A DNA stretch of 64,000 nt from Streptomyces sp. ITFR-21. GTDB lineage: Bacteria; Actinomycetota; Actinomycetes; Streptomycetales; Streptomycetaceae. Position numbers and translations under genes: made by a program. The stretch covers positions 6,422,001 through 6,486,000 of the forward strand of contig NZ_CP134605.1 of assembly GCF_031844685.1 (NCBI RefSeq). The letters run 5' to 3'. Every line of letters begins with the position of its first letter. Positions within the stretch are counted from its first letter, which is position 1. Below, piece by piece: positions 46,815 to 55,168 of the stretch. Under the pieces are notes generated by a model, which was given only the letters and a program-made list of their open reading frames with translations, was not told where the DNA came from and did not search any database.

Positions 46815-47318
46815 TCAGGACGGCCCGGGTCCGCGCCCAACCTGCCGCGCGGCGGTCCGGCCCACCGCCTCCACCAGCGGCAGCACCCGGTGCGGCACCC
46901 GCTCGCGCAGCGCTATCTCCGTGCCGGTGCGGACCACCCCCGGCAGCTGGATCAGCCGCTGGATGATGTCCTCCAGATGCGCGTTGTCCCTGGCGACCAC
47001 CCGGGTCAGCAGGTCGCCGCCGCCGGTGATGGAGAACGCCTCGATGATCTCCGGGACGGCTGCCAGCGCCGCCCCGACCTCGTCCAGCCGCCCCTGGGTG
47101 ACCTCGATCCGTACGAACGCCAGCACCGGATGGCCGAGCGCCGCCGGTGATATCCGCGGTCCGGCGACCGCGATCACCCCGTCGCGCTCCAGCCGGTCGA
47201 GCCGGGCCTGGAGCGTGCCGCGGGCCACCCCGAGAATGCGGGCGTACTCGCGGACGCTGGTGCGCGGCTGCTCCAGCAGCAGGCGCAGGATGCGCGCGTC
47301 CAAGGCATCGACTGACAT
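46815..47318 (-). CDS. Lrp/AsnC-family transcriptional regulator
   Basis: This 167-residue regulator has an N-terminal helix-turn-helix ('LDARILRLLLEQPRTSVREYARILGVARGTLQARLDRLERDGVI', read as consecutive short helices, residues 6-50) and a C-terminal RAM ligand-binding domain (~75-150, 'LAFVRIEVTQGRLDEV', 'GGGDLLTRVVARDN'). Such proteins sense amino acids. It faces a 900-bp gap with no clear divergent target gene, so the usual neighbour may have been lost. Confidence 0.92.
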   Translation of the reverse strand: MSVDALDARILRLLLEQPRTSVREYARILGVARGTLQARLDRLERDGVIAVAGPRISPAALGHPVLAFVRIEVTQGRLDEVGAALAAVPEIIEAFSITGGGDLLTRVVARDNAHLEDIIQRLIQLPGVVRTGTEIALRERVPHRVLPLVEAVGRTAARQVGRGPGPS

Positions 47319-48227
47319 CGGCCAACGGTCCCCTCGTGGTCAGGTCTGAAGCGTGTTCACCATACCAATGGCCTAATGTGGAGCGATCGGTTTGAGCCAT
47401 CGCGTGATCAGGTGCGGTCGTGGTGGTCACCATGGCGTGTCGGGTCTCCCGCGGCGCCTTCGCGGTGCCCGCCCGGGGGCCCGCCGGAGCGCTGACGGAG
47501 CAGGCGGACAGGAGCGGGACCACCCGTGTGATGACCGTGTTCAGCGCACCGCACCCCGGGTGCGCGCGGCCGCGCGCCGCCACTCGCGCCCCTGCCCGGC
47601 GTCAGCGCCCGCGTCGCCCTCACGACGCTCGCCGGACCGCCGCGGCCCGCTGCTCGCGGCCTGCTGCTGCGGCCTCGCCACCCCGCCGGCCCTGTCCACC
47701 GCCGCCGACCCCTCGTTCCCCCGCGCCCCCCCGGCGGGCCGCCACCGCCGCGCTGACGCCCGTCGCGGGCCTGCCCGTGCCCACCGCCGCGGCCCGGCTG
47801 CCCCCCATCCCCCCGCCCGGGACGCCGCCCGAGTCGCGGTCGTGCTCGCCACCGCCCTCCTCCGCGGCGCCACCGCACGCACCGGACCCCGCCTCTCCGT
47901 CCACGGGGATCCACACGACAGGCCCTGGCCGGTCTTCGCGTCCTCGGGCCGGGCGAGCCGCTGGGGGACGGGGTCCGCGCGCCCGCGTCCGCGCCCCCGC
48001 GCGCGGTGGCTGAAACCGGCTCCCGCCCGCGGGTCGAGCGCGGCTCCGCCCACCTGCGCGGACCGGAGGCCGCCCGCGCCGACCTGGCCGTTCCGCCGCG
48101 CACCGGGCGGCGGGCGCCGATCACGGCCCGAGCCCCGGGGCCGCGCGGCGGGACCCGGGGGCGACGGAACGGCCGCCAGGTACTACTCTCAGCCGCCGTA
48201 CAGACATCAGGCGGAAGAGGTACGGCA
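47319..48227. other. 909-bp stretch without a supported gene
   Basis: After an AT-richer 80 bp that should hold the Lrp promoter (47340-47420), the DNA is extremely C-rich on the plus strand and gives Pro/Arg/Ala-rich reading in all frames. Fragments such as 'ARVAVVLATALLRGATARTG' look gene-like but belong to no frame with a start and domain. It may be a decayed gene once controlled by Lrp; I cannot name it. Confidence 0.5.
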
Positions 48228-49268
48228 GTGGCCGGGCACGTTTACATCGGGTCGTTCACGTCGGCGGGAGGCCGCGGCCTCACCGCGGCCACCGTGGACC
48301 CGGACACGGGGGCGCTCACCGCGCTCGGGCACACGGCCGACGTGCCGAACCCCTCTTTCCTCGCCCTGTCCGCCGACGGGCGGACCCTCTACACGGTCAG
48401 CGAGACCGAACCCGAGGGCGCCGCAGCCGCGTTCTCCCTCGCCGACCCGGCCGCGCCCCGGCTGCTGGCCGGCCCGGTACCGGTCCGCGGCGGCTCACCG
48501 ACCCACCTGGCCGTGCACCGGGGGCACCTGCTCACCGCCAACTACGCCGCGCCCGGCAGCGTCAGCGTGCTCCCCGTCGGCGACGACGGCGCCCTCGGCC
48601 CGGTCCTGTCGGTGCTGGAGCACGAGGGCGACGGTCCCCACCGGGAACGCCAGGAGGCCCCGCACGCCCACGCGGTGCTGACCGACCCCACCGGCCGCTG
48701 GGCGCTCAGCGTGGACCTCGGCACCGACTCGGTACGGGTCTGCGAACTCGACCCGGGCAGCGGCGAGCTGGAGATCGAGCGCGAACTGGGCCTACGCTCC
48801 GGCGTCGGCCCCCGCCACCTGGCCTTCCACCCCGGCGGCGGCCACGCCTACGTCATCAACGAACTCGACTCGGTGATCACCGTGTGCCGGTGGGACGCCG
48901 ACAAGGGCAGCCTGCGCCCGCTCACCGAGACCCGGGTGCTGCCCGAGGACGCCGAAGGCGAGAACTTCCCCTCGGAGCTGGTGGTCTCGCCCGACGGGCG
49001 GTTCGTCTGGGCCGCCAACCGCGGCCACAACAGCATCGCGGTACTGGCGGTGGACGACGCCGCCGAGGGCCTGACCCTCCTGGACACGGTGGACTGCGGC
49101 GGCGACTGGCCCCGCCACCTGACCCTGGACCCTTCCGGCACCCGGCTCTACGCGGCCAACGAGCGCTCCGGGAACGTCACCTGGTTCGACGTCGACCCGG
49201 CCACCGGCATCCCCCGGCAGGCCGGCTCACTGGCGCTGCCCGCGGTCTCCTGCGTGTTGTTCGCCTGA
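48228..49268 (+). CDS. lactonase-family beta-propeller protein
   Basis: This 346-residue seven-bladed propeller is of the 6-phosphogluconolactonase (Pgl/YbhE) type. It begins 'VYIGSFTSAGGRGLTAATVD', has repeated blades such as 'NPSFLALSADGRTLYTVSE', 'AHAVLTDPTGRWALSVDLG' and 'FPSELVVSPDGRFVWAANRG', and the typical 'GVGPRHLAFHPGG'. It may hydrolyse 6-phosphogluconolactone, though propellers of this group often have other lactone substrates. GTG follows GGAAGAGG. Confidence 0.88.
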   Translation: MAGHVYIGSFTSAGGRGLTAATVDPDTGALTALGHTADVPNPSFLALSADGRTLYTVSETEPEGAAAAFSLADPAAPRLLAGPVPVRGGSPTHLAVHRGHLLTANYAAPGSVSVLPVGDDGALGPVLSVLEHEGDGPHRERQEAPHAHAVLTDPTGRWALSVDLGTDSVRVCELDPGSGELEIERELGLRSGVGPRHLAFHPGGGHAYVINELDSVITVCRWDADKGSLRPLTETRVLPEDAEGENFPSELVVSPDGRFVWAANRGHNSIAVLAVDDAAEGLTLLDTVDCGGDWPRHLTLDPSGTRLYAANERSGNVTWFDVDPATGIPRQAGSLALPAVSCVLFA

Positions 49269-49326
49269 CCCGCCCCGCTCCTTCCGGACCCGACCGCCTC
49301 CGGCCTCGGGGAGCGCGGACACGAAA

Positions 49327-49355
49327 GCGGGCGCCCCCGTCCCGGGGGCGCCCGC
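49327..49355. terminator. bidirectional terminator between lactonase and CbiX-like gene
   Basis: Perfect 13-bp stem (gcgggcgcccccg at 49327-49339 with 49343-49355) and a 3-nt loop. On the minus strand it is followed by tttcgt, giving a more canonical intrinsic terminator for the leftward genes. Confidence 0.8.
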
Positions 49356-49379
49356 CGTGCCGCCGGTCGTCTCAGCGGC

Positions 49380-50264
49380 TCACCGCGCCTGCGCGCCCTG
49401 CGGCGACTGCCGTGCGATACCCAGCGCGGCCGCGTACTGCGTCACCACCAGCTTGCCGACCGCCGGGTACGGGCCGAGCGCGTCGGCGCCCGCGCAGCCC
49501 GCCTCCGCAGCGGCGGTGTGCAGCAGTTGGGGGGCGATTTCCGGGCCGATCAGGCACGGCGCCAGCGCCAGCGTGCCGGAGCCCGAGGACCGCAGCTGCT
49601 CGGCGGCCCGCGCGATGGCCCCGTCCTCGTCCAGCGCGGCGGCCAGCACCGGCACCGCGAGCCGCGCCGCCAGCAGCAGCCCGGTCACCCCGGCCGCCTG
49701 CGCCGCCTCCTCGCCGCCGACGGTGGCCAGGATGATCCCGTCCGCCGCCGTCGCCACGGTGAACAGCCGGGCCCGGTCGGCCCGCGCCAGCCCCGCCTCG
49801 GCCAGCCGAACGTGCACCGCCTCGGCCAGCAGCGGGTGCGGGCCGAGCACATCGGTCAGCTCGACCTGCGCCTTGCTGTCGGCGACGGCCTGCCGGATCC
49901 GGCGCAGCACCGACGCCTCCGGCCCGGCCAGCAGCGGCACCACGACCGCCGAGGTGTCCTCACCCGGCCGTTCCACGGCCACCTGGTCCAGTACGCTGCG
50001 CAGCCCCGGGAACTCGTCGTCCCCGTTGTCGTCGCCGTCCACGAACGCCACCCGCGGGTCGAGCCCGGACAGCTCGGAGCGGGCGATGCTCACGACCTCC
50101 TCGGCCAGGCTGAGCGCCGCGGCGGTGGGGGTGCCGGGGACGGCGAGGACCAGCACCGGCGCGCCGTCGGGGGCGGTCAGCGCCTCCGGGCGGCGGTGGC
50201 GTCCTGGCTGTTGACGCGGCGTTCGAACGGGGAGGCCGGCGGCGGGCCCTGGTGCAGTGCTCAT
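49380..50264 (-). CDS. CbiX/sirohydrochlorin chelatase-like protein
   Basis: This 294-residue protein has two related halves: the first with 'PVLVLAVPGTPTAAALSLAEEVV' and 'VVVPLLAG', then 'LGPHPLLAEAVHVRLAEAG' (~155-173), and the second with 'TLALAPCLIGPEIAPQLLHTAA'. This matches the CbiX chelatase fold. The usual N-terminal metal His (HGSR-type motif) is replaced by 'VPGTP', so chelatase activity is doubtful, and it may be a derived member without catalysis. Confidence 0.75.
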   Translation of the reverse strand: MSTAPGPAAGLPVRTPRQQPGRHRRPEALTAPDGAPVLVLAVPGTPTAAALSLAEEVVSIARSELSGLDPRVAFVDGDDNGDDEFPGLRSVLDQVAVERPGEDTSAVVVPLLAGPEASVLRRIRQAVADSKAQVELTDVLGPHPLLAEAVHVRLAEAGLARADRARLFTVATAADGIILATVGGEEAAQAAGVTGLLLAARLAVPVLAAALDEDGAIARAAEQLRSSGSGTLALAPCLIGPEIAPQLLHTAAAEAGCAGADALGPYPAVGKLVVTQYAAALGIARQSPQGAQAR

Positions 50265-50320
50265 GGCGACGCATGCTAACGCCTTACAGCGCCTATTCGT
50301 TCGGCCGGGTACGAGGCGGG

Positions 50321-51361
50321 TCAGACCTGTCCAGAACTGTCCGTTTCACCGGACACGCTCGGTCGCCGGACGAGTCTGAGCAGTGCCGGATCGGTGGGCA
50401 GCGTCAGCTCGTCACGGTACATCGCGCCCGCGATCAGCAGCGCGCCGTCCAGCGGGTCGCCGGCCGCCTCCAGCAAGGTGGCCTCCGGCAGCAGCCACTG
50501 CGCCTGGTCGCGCAGCGGCCCCATCAGCGGCTCGCCCAACCGGAACAGACCGCCGGTCAACGCCACGTCCACCGCTTCGGGCCAGGGTCGCACGGCGGCG
50601 GCCGACTCCAGCATGTGCGCCGCCGCCCGCCGCAGGATCTCCGACGCCACCGGGTCCATGCACGCGCAGCCGGCCACCTCGGGGGCGAACGAGGCCAGCA
50701 GGGCCGGTCGGTCCGCCCGCGGGTACAGCAGCGCCGGCAGCGTCTCCACCGGGCCGAACATCGCCCGCGCCCGGGCCAGCAGCAACTCCGAACCCCGGGC
50801 CCGCCCGTCGTGGGCGCGCAGCGACGCCTCCAGACCGGCCCGGCCGATCCAGGCGCCGCCGCCGACGTCGCCCAGCAGATGGCCCCAGCCGTCCGCACGC
50901 CGCCAGCCGCTGCCGTCCGCCGTGGTGCCCAGCGCGATCACGCCGGTGCCGGCCGCGATCACCACGCCGGGCCGCAGGCCCAGCGTGCCCGCGTACGCCG
51001 TCACCGCGTCGCCGGCCAGCGCCAGGTGCTCCACACCGAACGCCTCGGACAGCCCGTCGGGCAGCCGGGCGCGCAGATCGTCGCCCAAGGACGCCATGCC
51101 GGCCGCGCCGACGCAGGCCGCGGCGATCCGCCGGACCCCCGCCGCCGCCATCAGGCGCCCGACGAGTGGCACCACCAGACCGAGCAGGCTCCCCGCGTCG
51201 ATGCCGCGGGCGCCCACCACCGCGGGCCGGTCCGAGACCGCGGACCCGGTCGTCGTCGAGCCGTCGGCGCGGGCCAGCGCGACCCGCACACCGGAACCGC
51301 CGGAGTCGACACCCAGTACCCAGCCGGCCGCCGGCCGGTCCGAACCCCAGAAGTCCGGCAC
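50321..51361 (-). CDS. BadF/BcrA-type ATPase, probable N-acetylglucosamine kinase
   Basis: This 346-residue sugar kinase-fold protein has phosphate-1 motif 'LGVDSGGSGVRVALA' (~15-28), 'GAAGM' and the second phosphate loop 'IAAGTGVIALG' (~135-145), followed by 'GWGHLLGDVGGGAWIG' (~157-172) and 'VALTGGLF' (adenosine motif). The set is typical of GlcNAc kinases of the BadF group. It would feed GlcNAc-6-P, the pathway whose end product controls DasR. Its GTG lies 3 nt after the stop of the scramblase-like gene. Confidence 0.85.
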   Translation of the reverse strand: MPDFWGSDRPAAGWVLGVDSGGSGVRVALARADGSTTTGSAVSDRPAVVGARGIDAGSLLGLVVPLVGRLMAAAGVRRIAAACVGAAGMASLGDDLRARLPDGLSEAFGVEHLALAGDAVTAYAGTLGLRPGVVIAAGTGVIALGTTADGSGWRRADGWGHLLGDVGGGAWIGRAGLEASLRAHDGRARGSELLLARARAMFGPVETLPALLYPRADRPALLASFAPEVAGCACMDPVASEILRRAAAHMLESAAAVRPWPEAVDVALTGGLFRLGEPLMGPLRDQAQWLLPEATLLEAAGDPLDGALLIAGAMYRDELTLPTDPALLRLVRRPSVSGETDSSGQV

Positions 51362-51364
51362 CGC

Positions 51365-52213
51365 TCAGCCGAGCCCGCGGGAATCCTGCTTGAGGGCGGT
51401 GTCCACGGTCAGCGCGGAGGCCACCACCATGCTCAGCAGCGGGTCGGCGAGCTGCCGGTGGATCTGCAGCACGTAGTTGTCCGCAGTTGTGAACATGGTC
51501 TTGGCCAGACCTTCCCAGGTCTTGGTGATCCGGGCGATCTCGGTCTCGGTGTGGTCCACGATCGCGAAGTTCCAGGCCCGCCAGTTCTCGGCCTTGATGG
51601 CCCCGATCTGCCGCCCGTTGTACAGGAACGCGAACGTGATCTTGCCGAAGGCGTTCTGCTGCACTATCTCGCCGAGCGGCTCGCCGCTGGGCCGCTCCAC
51701 CAGCACCCTGGACTTCACCAGCTTCGCCGGCCGGGTCAGCACCAGCTGCGGCTGCCCATGGGCGTCCCTGACCTCCAGCTTGTGGGTGAGGAACTGGTCG
51801 ACGCTGGAGACGAAGCGCAGCACCTTCTTGGCGGTGCTCTGGCCGACCTCGACCACCGAGCCGAGGGTGCGGCCGTGCTGGTCGAACACGCTGTACTCGT
51901 TGACCAGCTCGATCAGCTTGGCCTTTTGGTTGACCACCAGCACCGGCTCGGTGAACAGGGTGCCGCCGCCCTGGCCGGCCGGTGCCACCCCGGCCTGCTG
52001 CTGCACCTGGTGCTGCACCCTCGCCGGGTCGGGCGCCCCGCCGACGCCCACTTCCCAGGCGCTGCCGCCCTGTTGCTTGCGGGCGTCCTGCCGGGGGACC
52101 TGGCCGGGGTTGGTGTGCTCTGTCCACCGGGCGCCGTCCCAGTACCGGAGCAGGTTGGGCGTGCCTTGCGGGTCGGCGTACCAGCCCGCCGGGGTATCGG
52201 AGTGCGTCGTCAC
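51365..52213 (-). CDS. DUF2510-scramblase-family fusion protein
   Basis: This 282-residue protein combines an N-terminal DUF2510 module ('PAGWYADPQG', 'LRYWDGARWTEHT', residues ~8-35), a Gln/Gly-rich linker, and from ~85 a phospholipid scramblase/LURP-one-like beta-barrel with 'VLVVNQKAKLIELVNEYSVFD' and 'ARITKTWEGLAKTMFTTADNYVLQI'. Scramblase-type barrels bind lipids and usually end in a hydrophobic helix; the terminal segment 'LLSMVVASALTVDTALKQ' fits that. The biological role in bacteria is unknown. Confidence 0.85.
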   Translation of the reverse strand: MTTHSDTPAGWYADPQGTPNLLRYWDGARWTEHTNPGQVPRQDARKQQGGSAWEVGVGGAPDPARVQHQVQQQAGVAPAGQGGGTLFTEPVLVVNQKAKLIELVNEYSVFDQHGRTLGSVVEVGQSTAKKVLRFVSSVDQFLTHKLEVRDAHGQPQLVLTRPAKLVKSRVLVERPSGEPLGEIVQQNAFGKITFAFLYNGRQIGAIKAENWRAWNFAIVDHTETEIARITKTWEGLAKTMFTTADNYVLQIHRQLADPLLSMVVASALTVDTALKQDSRGLG

Positions 52214-52239
52214 CGGGGCAGACTATCGCGGGGCACCGC

Positions 52240-52917
52240 TCAGGGAAGCCGCCAGTCGACCGGCTGGACGCCTTGCCCGACCAGCAGGTCGTTGGTGCGG
52301 CTGAACGGCCTGGAGCCGAAGAATCCGCGGTCGGCGGACATCGGCGAGGGGTGCGCGGACTCGATCGCCGGCAGCGGGCCGAGCAGCGGGCGCACATTGC
52401 GCGCGTCCCGCCCCCACAGGATCGACACCAGCGGCCGGCCCCGGGCGGCCAGCGCCCTGATCGCCTGCTCGGTGACGGCCTCCCAGCCCTTGCCGCGATG
52501 CGCCGCGGGCCGCTTGGGCGCGGTGGTCAGCGCCCTGTTGAGCAGCAGCACCCCCTGCCGGGTCCACGGTGTGAGGTCGCCGTCGGACGGCCGCGGCACC
52601 CCGAGGTCGGCGCACAGCTCCCGGTAGATGTTCTCCAGGCTGCCCGGCAGCGGGCGCACGTCGGGTGCGACGGAGAAGCTGAGGCCGACCGCGTGTCCCG
52701 GGGTGGGATACGGGTCCTGGCCGACGATGAGGACCCGTACCTCGTCGAACGGCTGCTGGAAGGCGCGCAGGACGTTCGCCCCCGACGGCAGGTACGTACG
52801 GCCCGCGGCGATCTCGGCGCGGAGGAAGTCCCCCATCGCGGCGATCTGGCCCGCCACGGGCTCCAGCGCCTTCGCCCAGCCCGCTTCGACGATCTCGTGC
52901 AATGGTCGTGCAGTCAC
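52240..52917 (-). CDS. ung: uracil-DNA glycosylase
   Basis: This 225-residue family 1 UDG has the water-activating motif 'GQDPYPTPGHAVGLSFSV' (Asp ~67), the uracil-binding 'LLLNRAL' with its Asn (~125), and the DNA-intercalation loop 'HPSPMSADRGFFG' (~190). It removes uracil from DNA at the start of base excision repair. Length and all key residues are normal. Confidence 0.96.
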   Translation of the reverse strand: MTARPLHEIVEAGWAKALEPVAGQIAAMGDFLRAEIAAGRTYLPSGANVLRAFQQPFDEVRVLIVGQDPYPTPGHAVGLSFSVAPDVRPLPGSLENIYRELCADLGVPRPSDGDLTPWTRQGVLLLNRALTTAPKRPAAHRGKGWEAVTEQAIRALAARGRPLVSILWGRDARNVRPLLGPLPAIESAHPSPMSADRGFFGSRPFSRTNDLLVGQGVQPVDWRLP

Positions 52918-53040
52918 GGTCCGTCACTCTACTGGGTCAACGGCGGTGCTCCGTACGGCGATCCGCGTCCGGAACGCGAAACGCCGGATGCGGGCGCCGG
53001 AGCGCGGACCGAGCGCGGGGTCAGCGAACGGGACGCCGGG

Positions 53041-54141
53041 TCAGCGGACCGGGCGCGGGTAGGCCCTGGCGTACTGCACCGGCACGGTCGCCGCAGCCGG
53101 GGCGCCGAGTTCGTAGGCCGCCCGCAGCGGCCAGGACGGCTGGCGCAGCAGCGCGCGGGCCAGCAGGACGGCGTCGGCCTGGCCGCTGGCAAGGATCGTC
53201 TCGGCCTGGTGCGGCTCGGTGATCTCGCCGACCGCGGCGACCGGCAGTTCGGTCTCGGCCTTGACCCGTGCGGCGAACGGCACCTGGTAGCCGGGCCCGG
53301 TCGGGACGCGCACCCCGGGCGCGTCGCCGCCGCTCGACACGTCCATCAGGTCCACCCCGCGCACCAGCAACTCCTTGGCGAGCCGGACGGTGTCGTCGGG
53401 CGTCCAGCCGCCGCGCTCCAGCCAGTCGGTGGCCGAGATGCGGAAGAACAGCGGGAGTTCGGCCGGCCAGACCTCGCGGACCGCGTCGACCACCTCCAGC
53501 GCGAAGCGGATCCGGTTCTCGAAGGCGCCGCCGTAGCCGTCGGTGCGGCGGTTGCTGTGCGGGGACAGGAACTGGCCGATCAGGTACCCGTGGGCGCCGT
53601 GCACCTCGGCCACCTGGAAGCCGGCCGCCAGCGCCCGCTCGGCGGCGGCGGCGAACTGGGCCACCACCGCGGCGATCGCGTCCCGCGTCAGTTCCCGCGG
53701 CACCGGGTGGCCTTCGTCGAAGGGCACCGGGCTGGGCGCGACGGGCTGCCAGCCGTGCGCGTCGCCGCCCACCGGGCCGCCGCCCTGCCAGGGCGCGGCG
53801 GTGGACGCCTTGCGGCCGGCGTGCGCGAGCTGGATGCCCGCCGCGACGCCGTGCTCCTTGAAGAAGCCGGTGATCCGGCGGAACCGGTCCACCTGGTGGT
53901 CGTTCCAGATGCCGAGGTCGTACGGGCTGATCCGGCCCTCCGGGCCGACCGCGGTGGCCTCGGTCAGGATCAGTCCGGCGCCGCCGGTCGCGCGTGCCCC
54001 GTAGTGGGCGAGGTGCCAGTCGTTCGGCGCGCCCTGGTCGGGGCCGTCGGGGAGCGCCGAGTACTGGCACATCGGCGCCATCCAGGCGCGGTTGCGCACT
54101 GTCAGGGACCGCAGGGTGATGGGTTCGAACAGTGCGCTCAC
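53041..54141 (-). CDS. NADH:flavin oxidoreductase / Old Yellow Enzyme (YqjM-like)
   Basis: This 366-residue FMN enzyme has the YqjM-type start 'SALFEPITLRSLTVRNRAWMAPMCQYSA' (read as two consecutive segments, with the redox Cys in 'MCQYS'), 'IQLAHAGRKA' and the substrate-binding 'HGAHGYLIGQFLSPHSNRRTD'. It reduces activated C=C bonds of enals, enones or quinones. GTG at 54141 has GAGGAG upstream. The TetR gene ends 25 nt before it on the same strand, so the two form one unit and the regulator likely senses electrophiles. Confidence 0.92.
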   Translation of the reverse strand: MSALFEPITLRSLTVRNRAWMAPMCQYSALPDGPDQGAPNDWHLAHYGARATGGAGLILTEATAVGPEGRISPYDLGIWNDHQVDRFRRITGFFKEHGVAAGIQLAHAGRKASTAAPWQGGGPVGGDAHGWQPVAPSPVPFDEGHPVPRELTRDAIAAVVAQFAAAAERALAAGFQVAEVHGAHGYLIGQFLSPHSNRRTDGYGGAFENRIRFALEVVDAVREVWPAELPLFFRISATDWLERGGWTPDDTVRLAKELLVRGVDLMDVSSGGDAPGVRVPTGPGYQVPFAARVKAETELPVAAVGEITEPHQAETILASGQADAVLLARALLRQPSWPLRAAYELGAPAAATVPVQYARAYPRPVR

Positions 54142-54166
54142 GGGCTGCTCCTCGTCGTCGGCCCCG

Positions 54167-54880
54167 TCAGCCGATTCTGGCACTTCCCGGACGTGCGGCA
54201 GCGGCCGGGGCGGGCGCGGGGACGGACTCCTCGGCGCGGCAGGGCCGCCGCGGCCGCGGGCCCGGCTCACCGCCGCGCAGCTCCCCGCCGGACGGCGGCA
54301 GGCCCGCCGACCAGTCCAGTTCGTACCGCTGGAACAGCTCGGCCCGCAGCTTGGCCAGCGGCATGGGGGCGCCGGGCAGCAGCAGCGCAACCGTCGCGCC
54401 CATCAGCAGGGCGCGCAGCAGCCGGTACTCCTCATCGGGGTCGGCCGCGCCCCAGCACGCCACCGCCTGCCGGAGCAGCAGGGCGAGCCGCTGCTGCTCG
54501 GGACACTGGATGAACCCCTCCTCCTGGAGGATCGACGCCATGTGGGTGCGCATCAGCGTGGTGTGCGTCTGTGTCAGCCCGAGGATCGCGTCGATGGCCC
54601 GGGCGAGCAGCTCCTCGCCGTCCTCGGTGCGCGGCTCGCGCTCCATCGCCGCCGCCAGCTCCTGGTTCATCAGACGGTGCACCGCGGACTGGAGCAGCGC
54701 GCGCTTGCCGGAGTAGTAGTACGAGACCAGGCCGCGGGCGGACCCGGCGCGTTTGGTGATGTCGGCGAGGGTGGTGGCCTCGTAGCCGCGCTCCTCGACC
54801 AGCTCCACGGTCGCCTGCAGCAACCGCTCCCGCGAGCGCTGGCGCATTGCTTCATTGACCGATGGGCTTCGAGGGGACAT
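54167..54880 (-). CDS. TetR-family transcriptional regulator
   Basis: This 237-residue regulator has an N-terminal helix-turn-helix ('LLQATVELVEERGYEATTLADITKRAGSARGLVSYYYSGKRALLQSAV', residues ~20-67, read in pieces) and an all-helical ligand domain. A ~40-residue Pro/Arg/Ala-rich tail is probably disordered. It is cotranscribed with the Old Yellow Enzyme gene. Its ATG has CAGGAG upstream and a palindrome plus a TATATT box lie ahead of it, so autoregulation is likely. Confidence 0.92.
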   Translation of the reverse strand: MSPRSPSVNEAMRQRSRERLLQATVELVEERGYEATTLADITKRAGSARGLVSYYYSGKRALLQSAVHRLMNQELAAAMEREPRTEDGEELLARAIDAILGLTQTHTTLMRTHMASILQEEGFIQCPEQQRLALLLRQAVACWGAADPDEEYRLLRALLMGATVALLLPGAPMPLAKLRAELFQRYELDWSAGLPPSGGELRGGEPGPRPRRPCRAEESVPAPAPAAAARPGSARIG

Positions 54881-54899
54881 GATTTACTCCTGCGTTGAC

Positions 54900-54917
54900 T
54901 GGCTGCGAGCCAATATA
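54900..54917 (-). promoter_or_regulatory. TetR autoregulatory site and -10 box
   Basis: TGGCT-GCG-AGCCA (54900-54912) is a perfect short palindrome directly downstream of TATATT (54917 down to 54912 on the minus strand). A bound repressor would sit at the transcription start. No convincing -35 box was seen. Confidence 0.5.
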
Positions 54918-54965
54918 CTCAGCGCGTCCCGCCGGGCCACGGCCCGAACGGGAACGGGGAAAGGG

Positions 54966-55004
54966 CGCCGGACCCGGCGACGCGGGGGATCGTCGGGTCC
55001 GGCG
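54966..55004. terminator. hairpin beyond the integrase gene
   Basis: The 11-bp arms (cgccggacccg at 54966-54976 with 54994-55004) flank a 17-nt loop. It lies behind the leftward integrase gene and could end its transcript, or mark the host/prophage border region. Confidence 0.5.
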
Positions 55005-55168
55005 TCCGTCTGCGCCGACGCTCACCCGGGACCATGTCAAGCGCCCTTGTCTGGCGGGGAAAAGCTGCAGGCCAATGCCGCTGCAACCACGGATGCTGCC
55101 GACCGGCGGGGTGTTCCGAGCCCGCGAAGAGGCGCCAGTGGTCAGGGCCTTGGGAGATTTTCGGGAGA

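Noticed and set aside
54100..54160. ggttcgaac near 54123 as a tRNA T-loop
   Set aside because: It lies in the OYE coding start; no cloverleaf or CCA end can be drawn around it.
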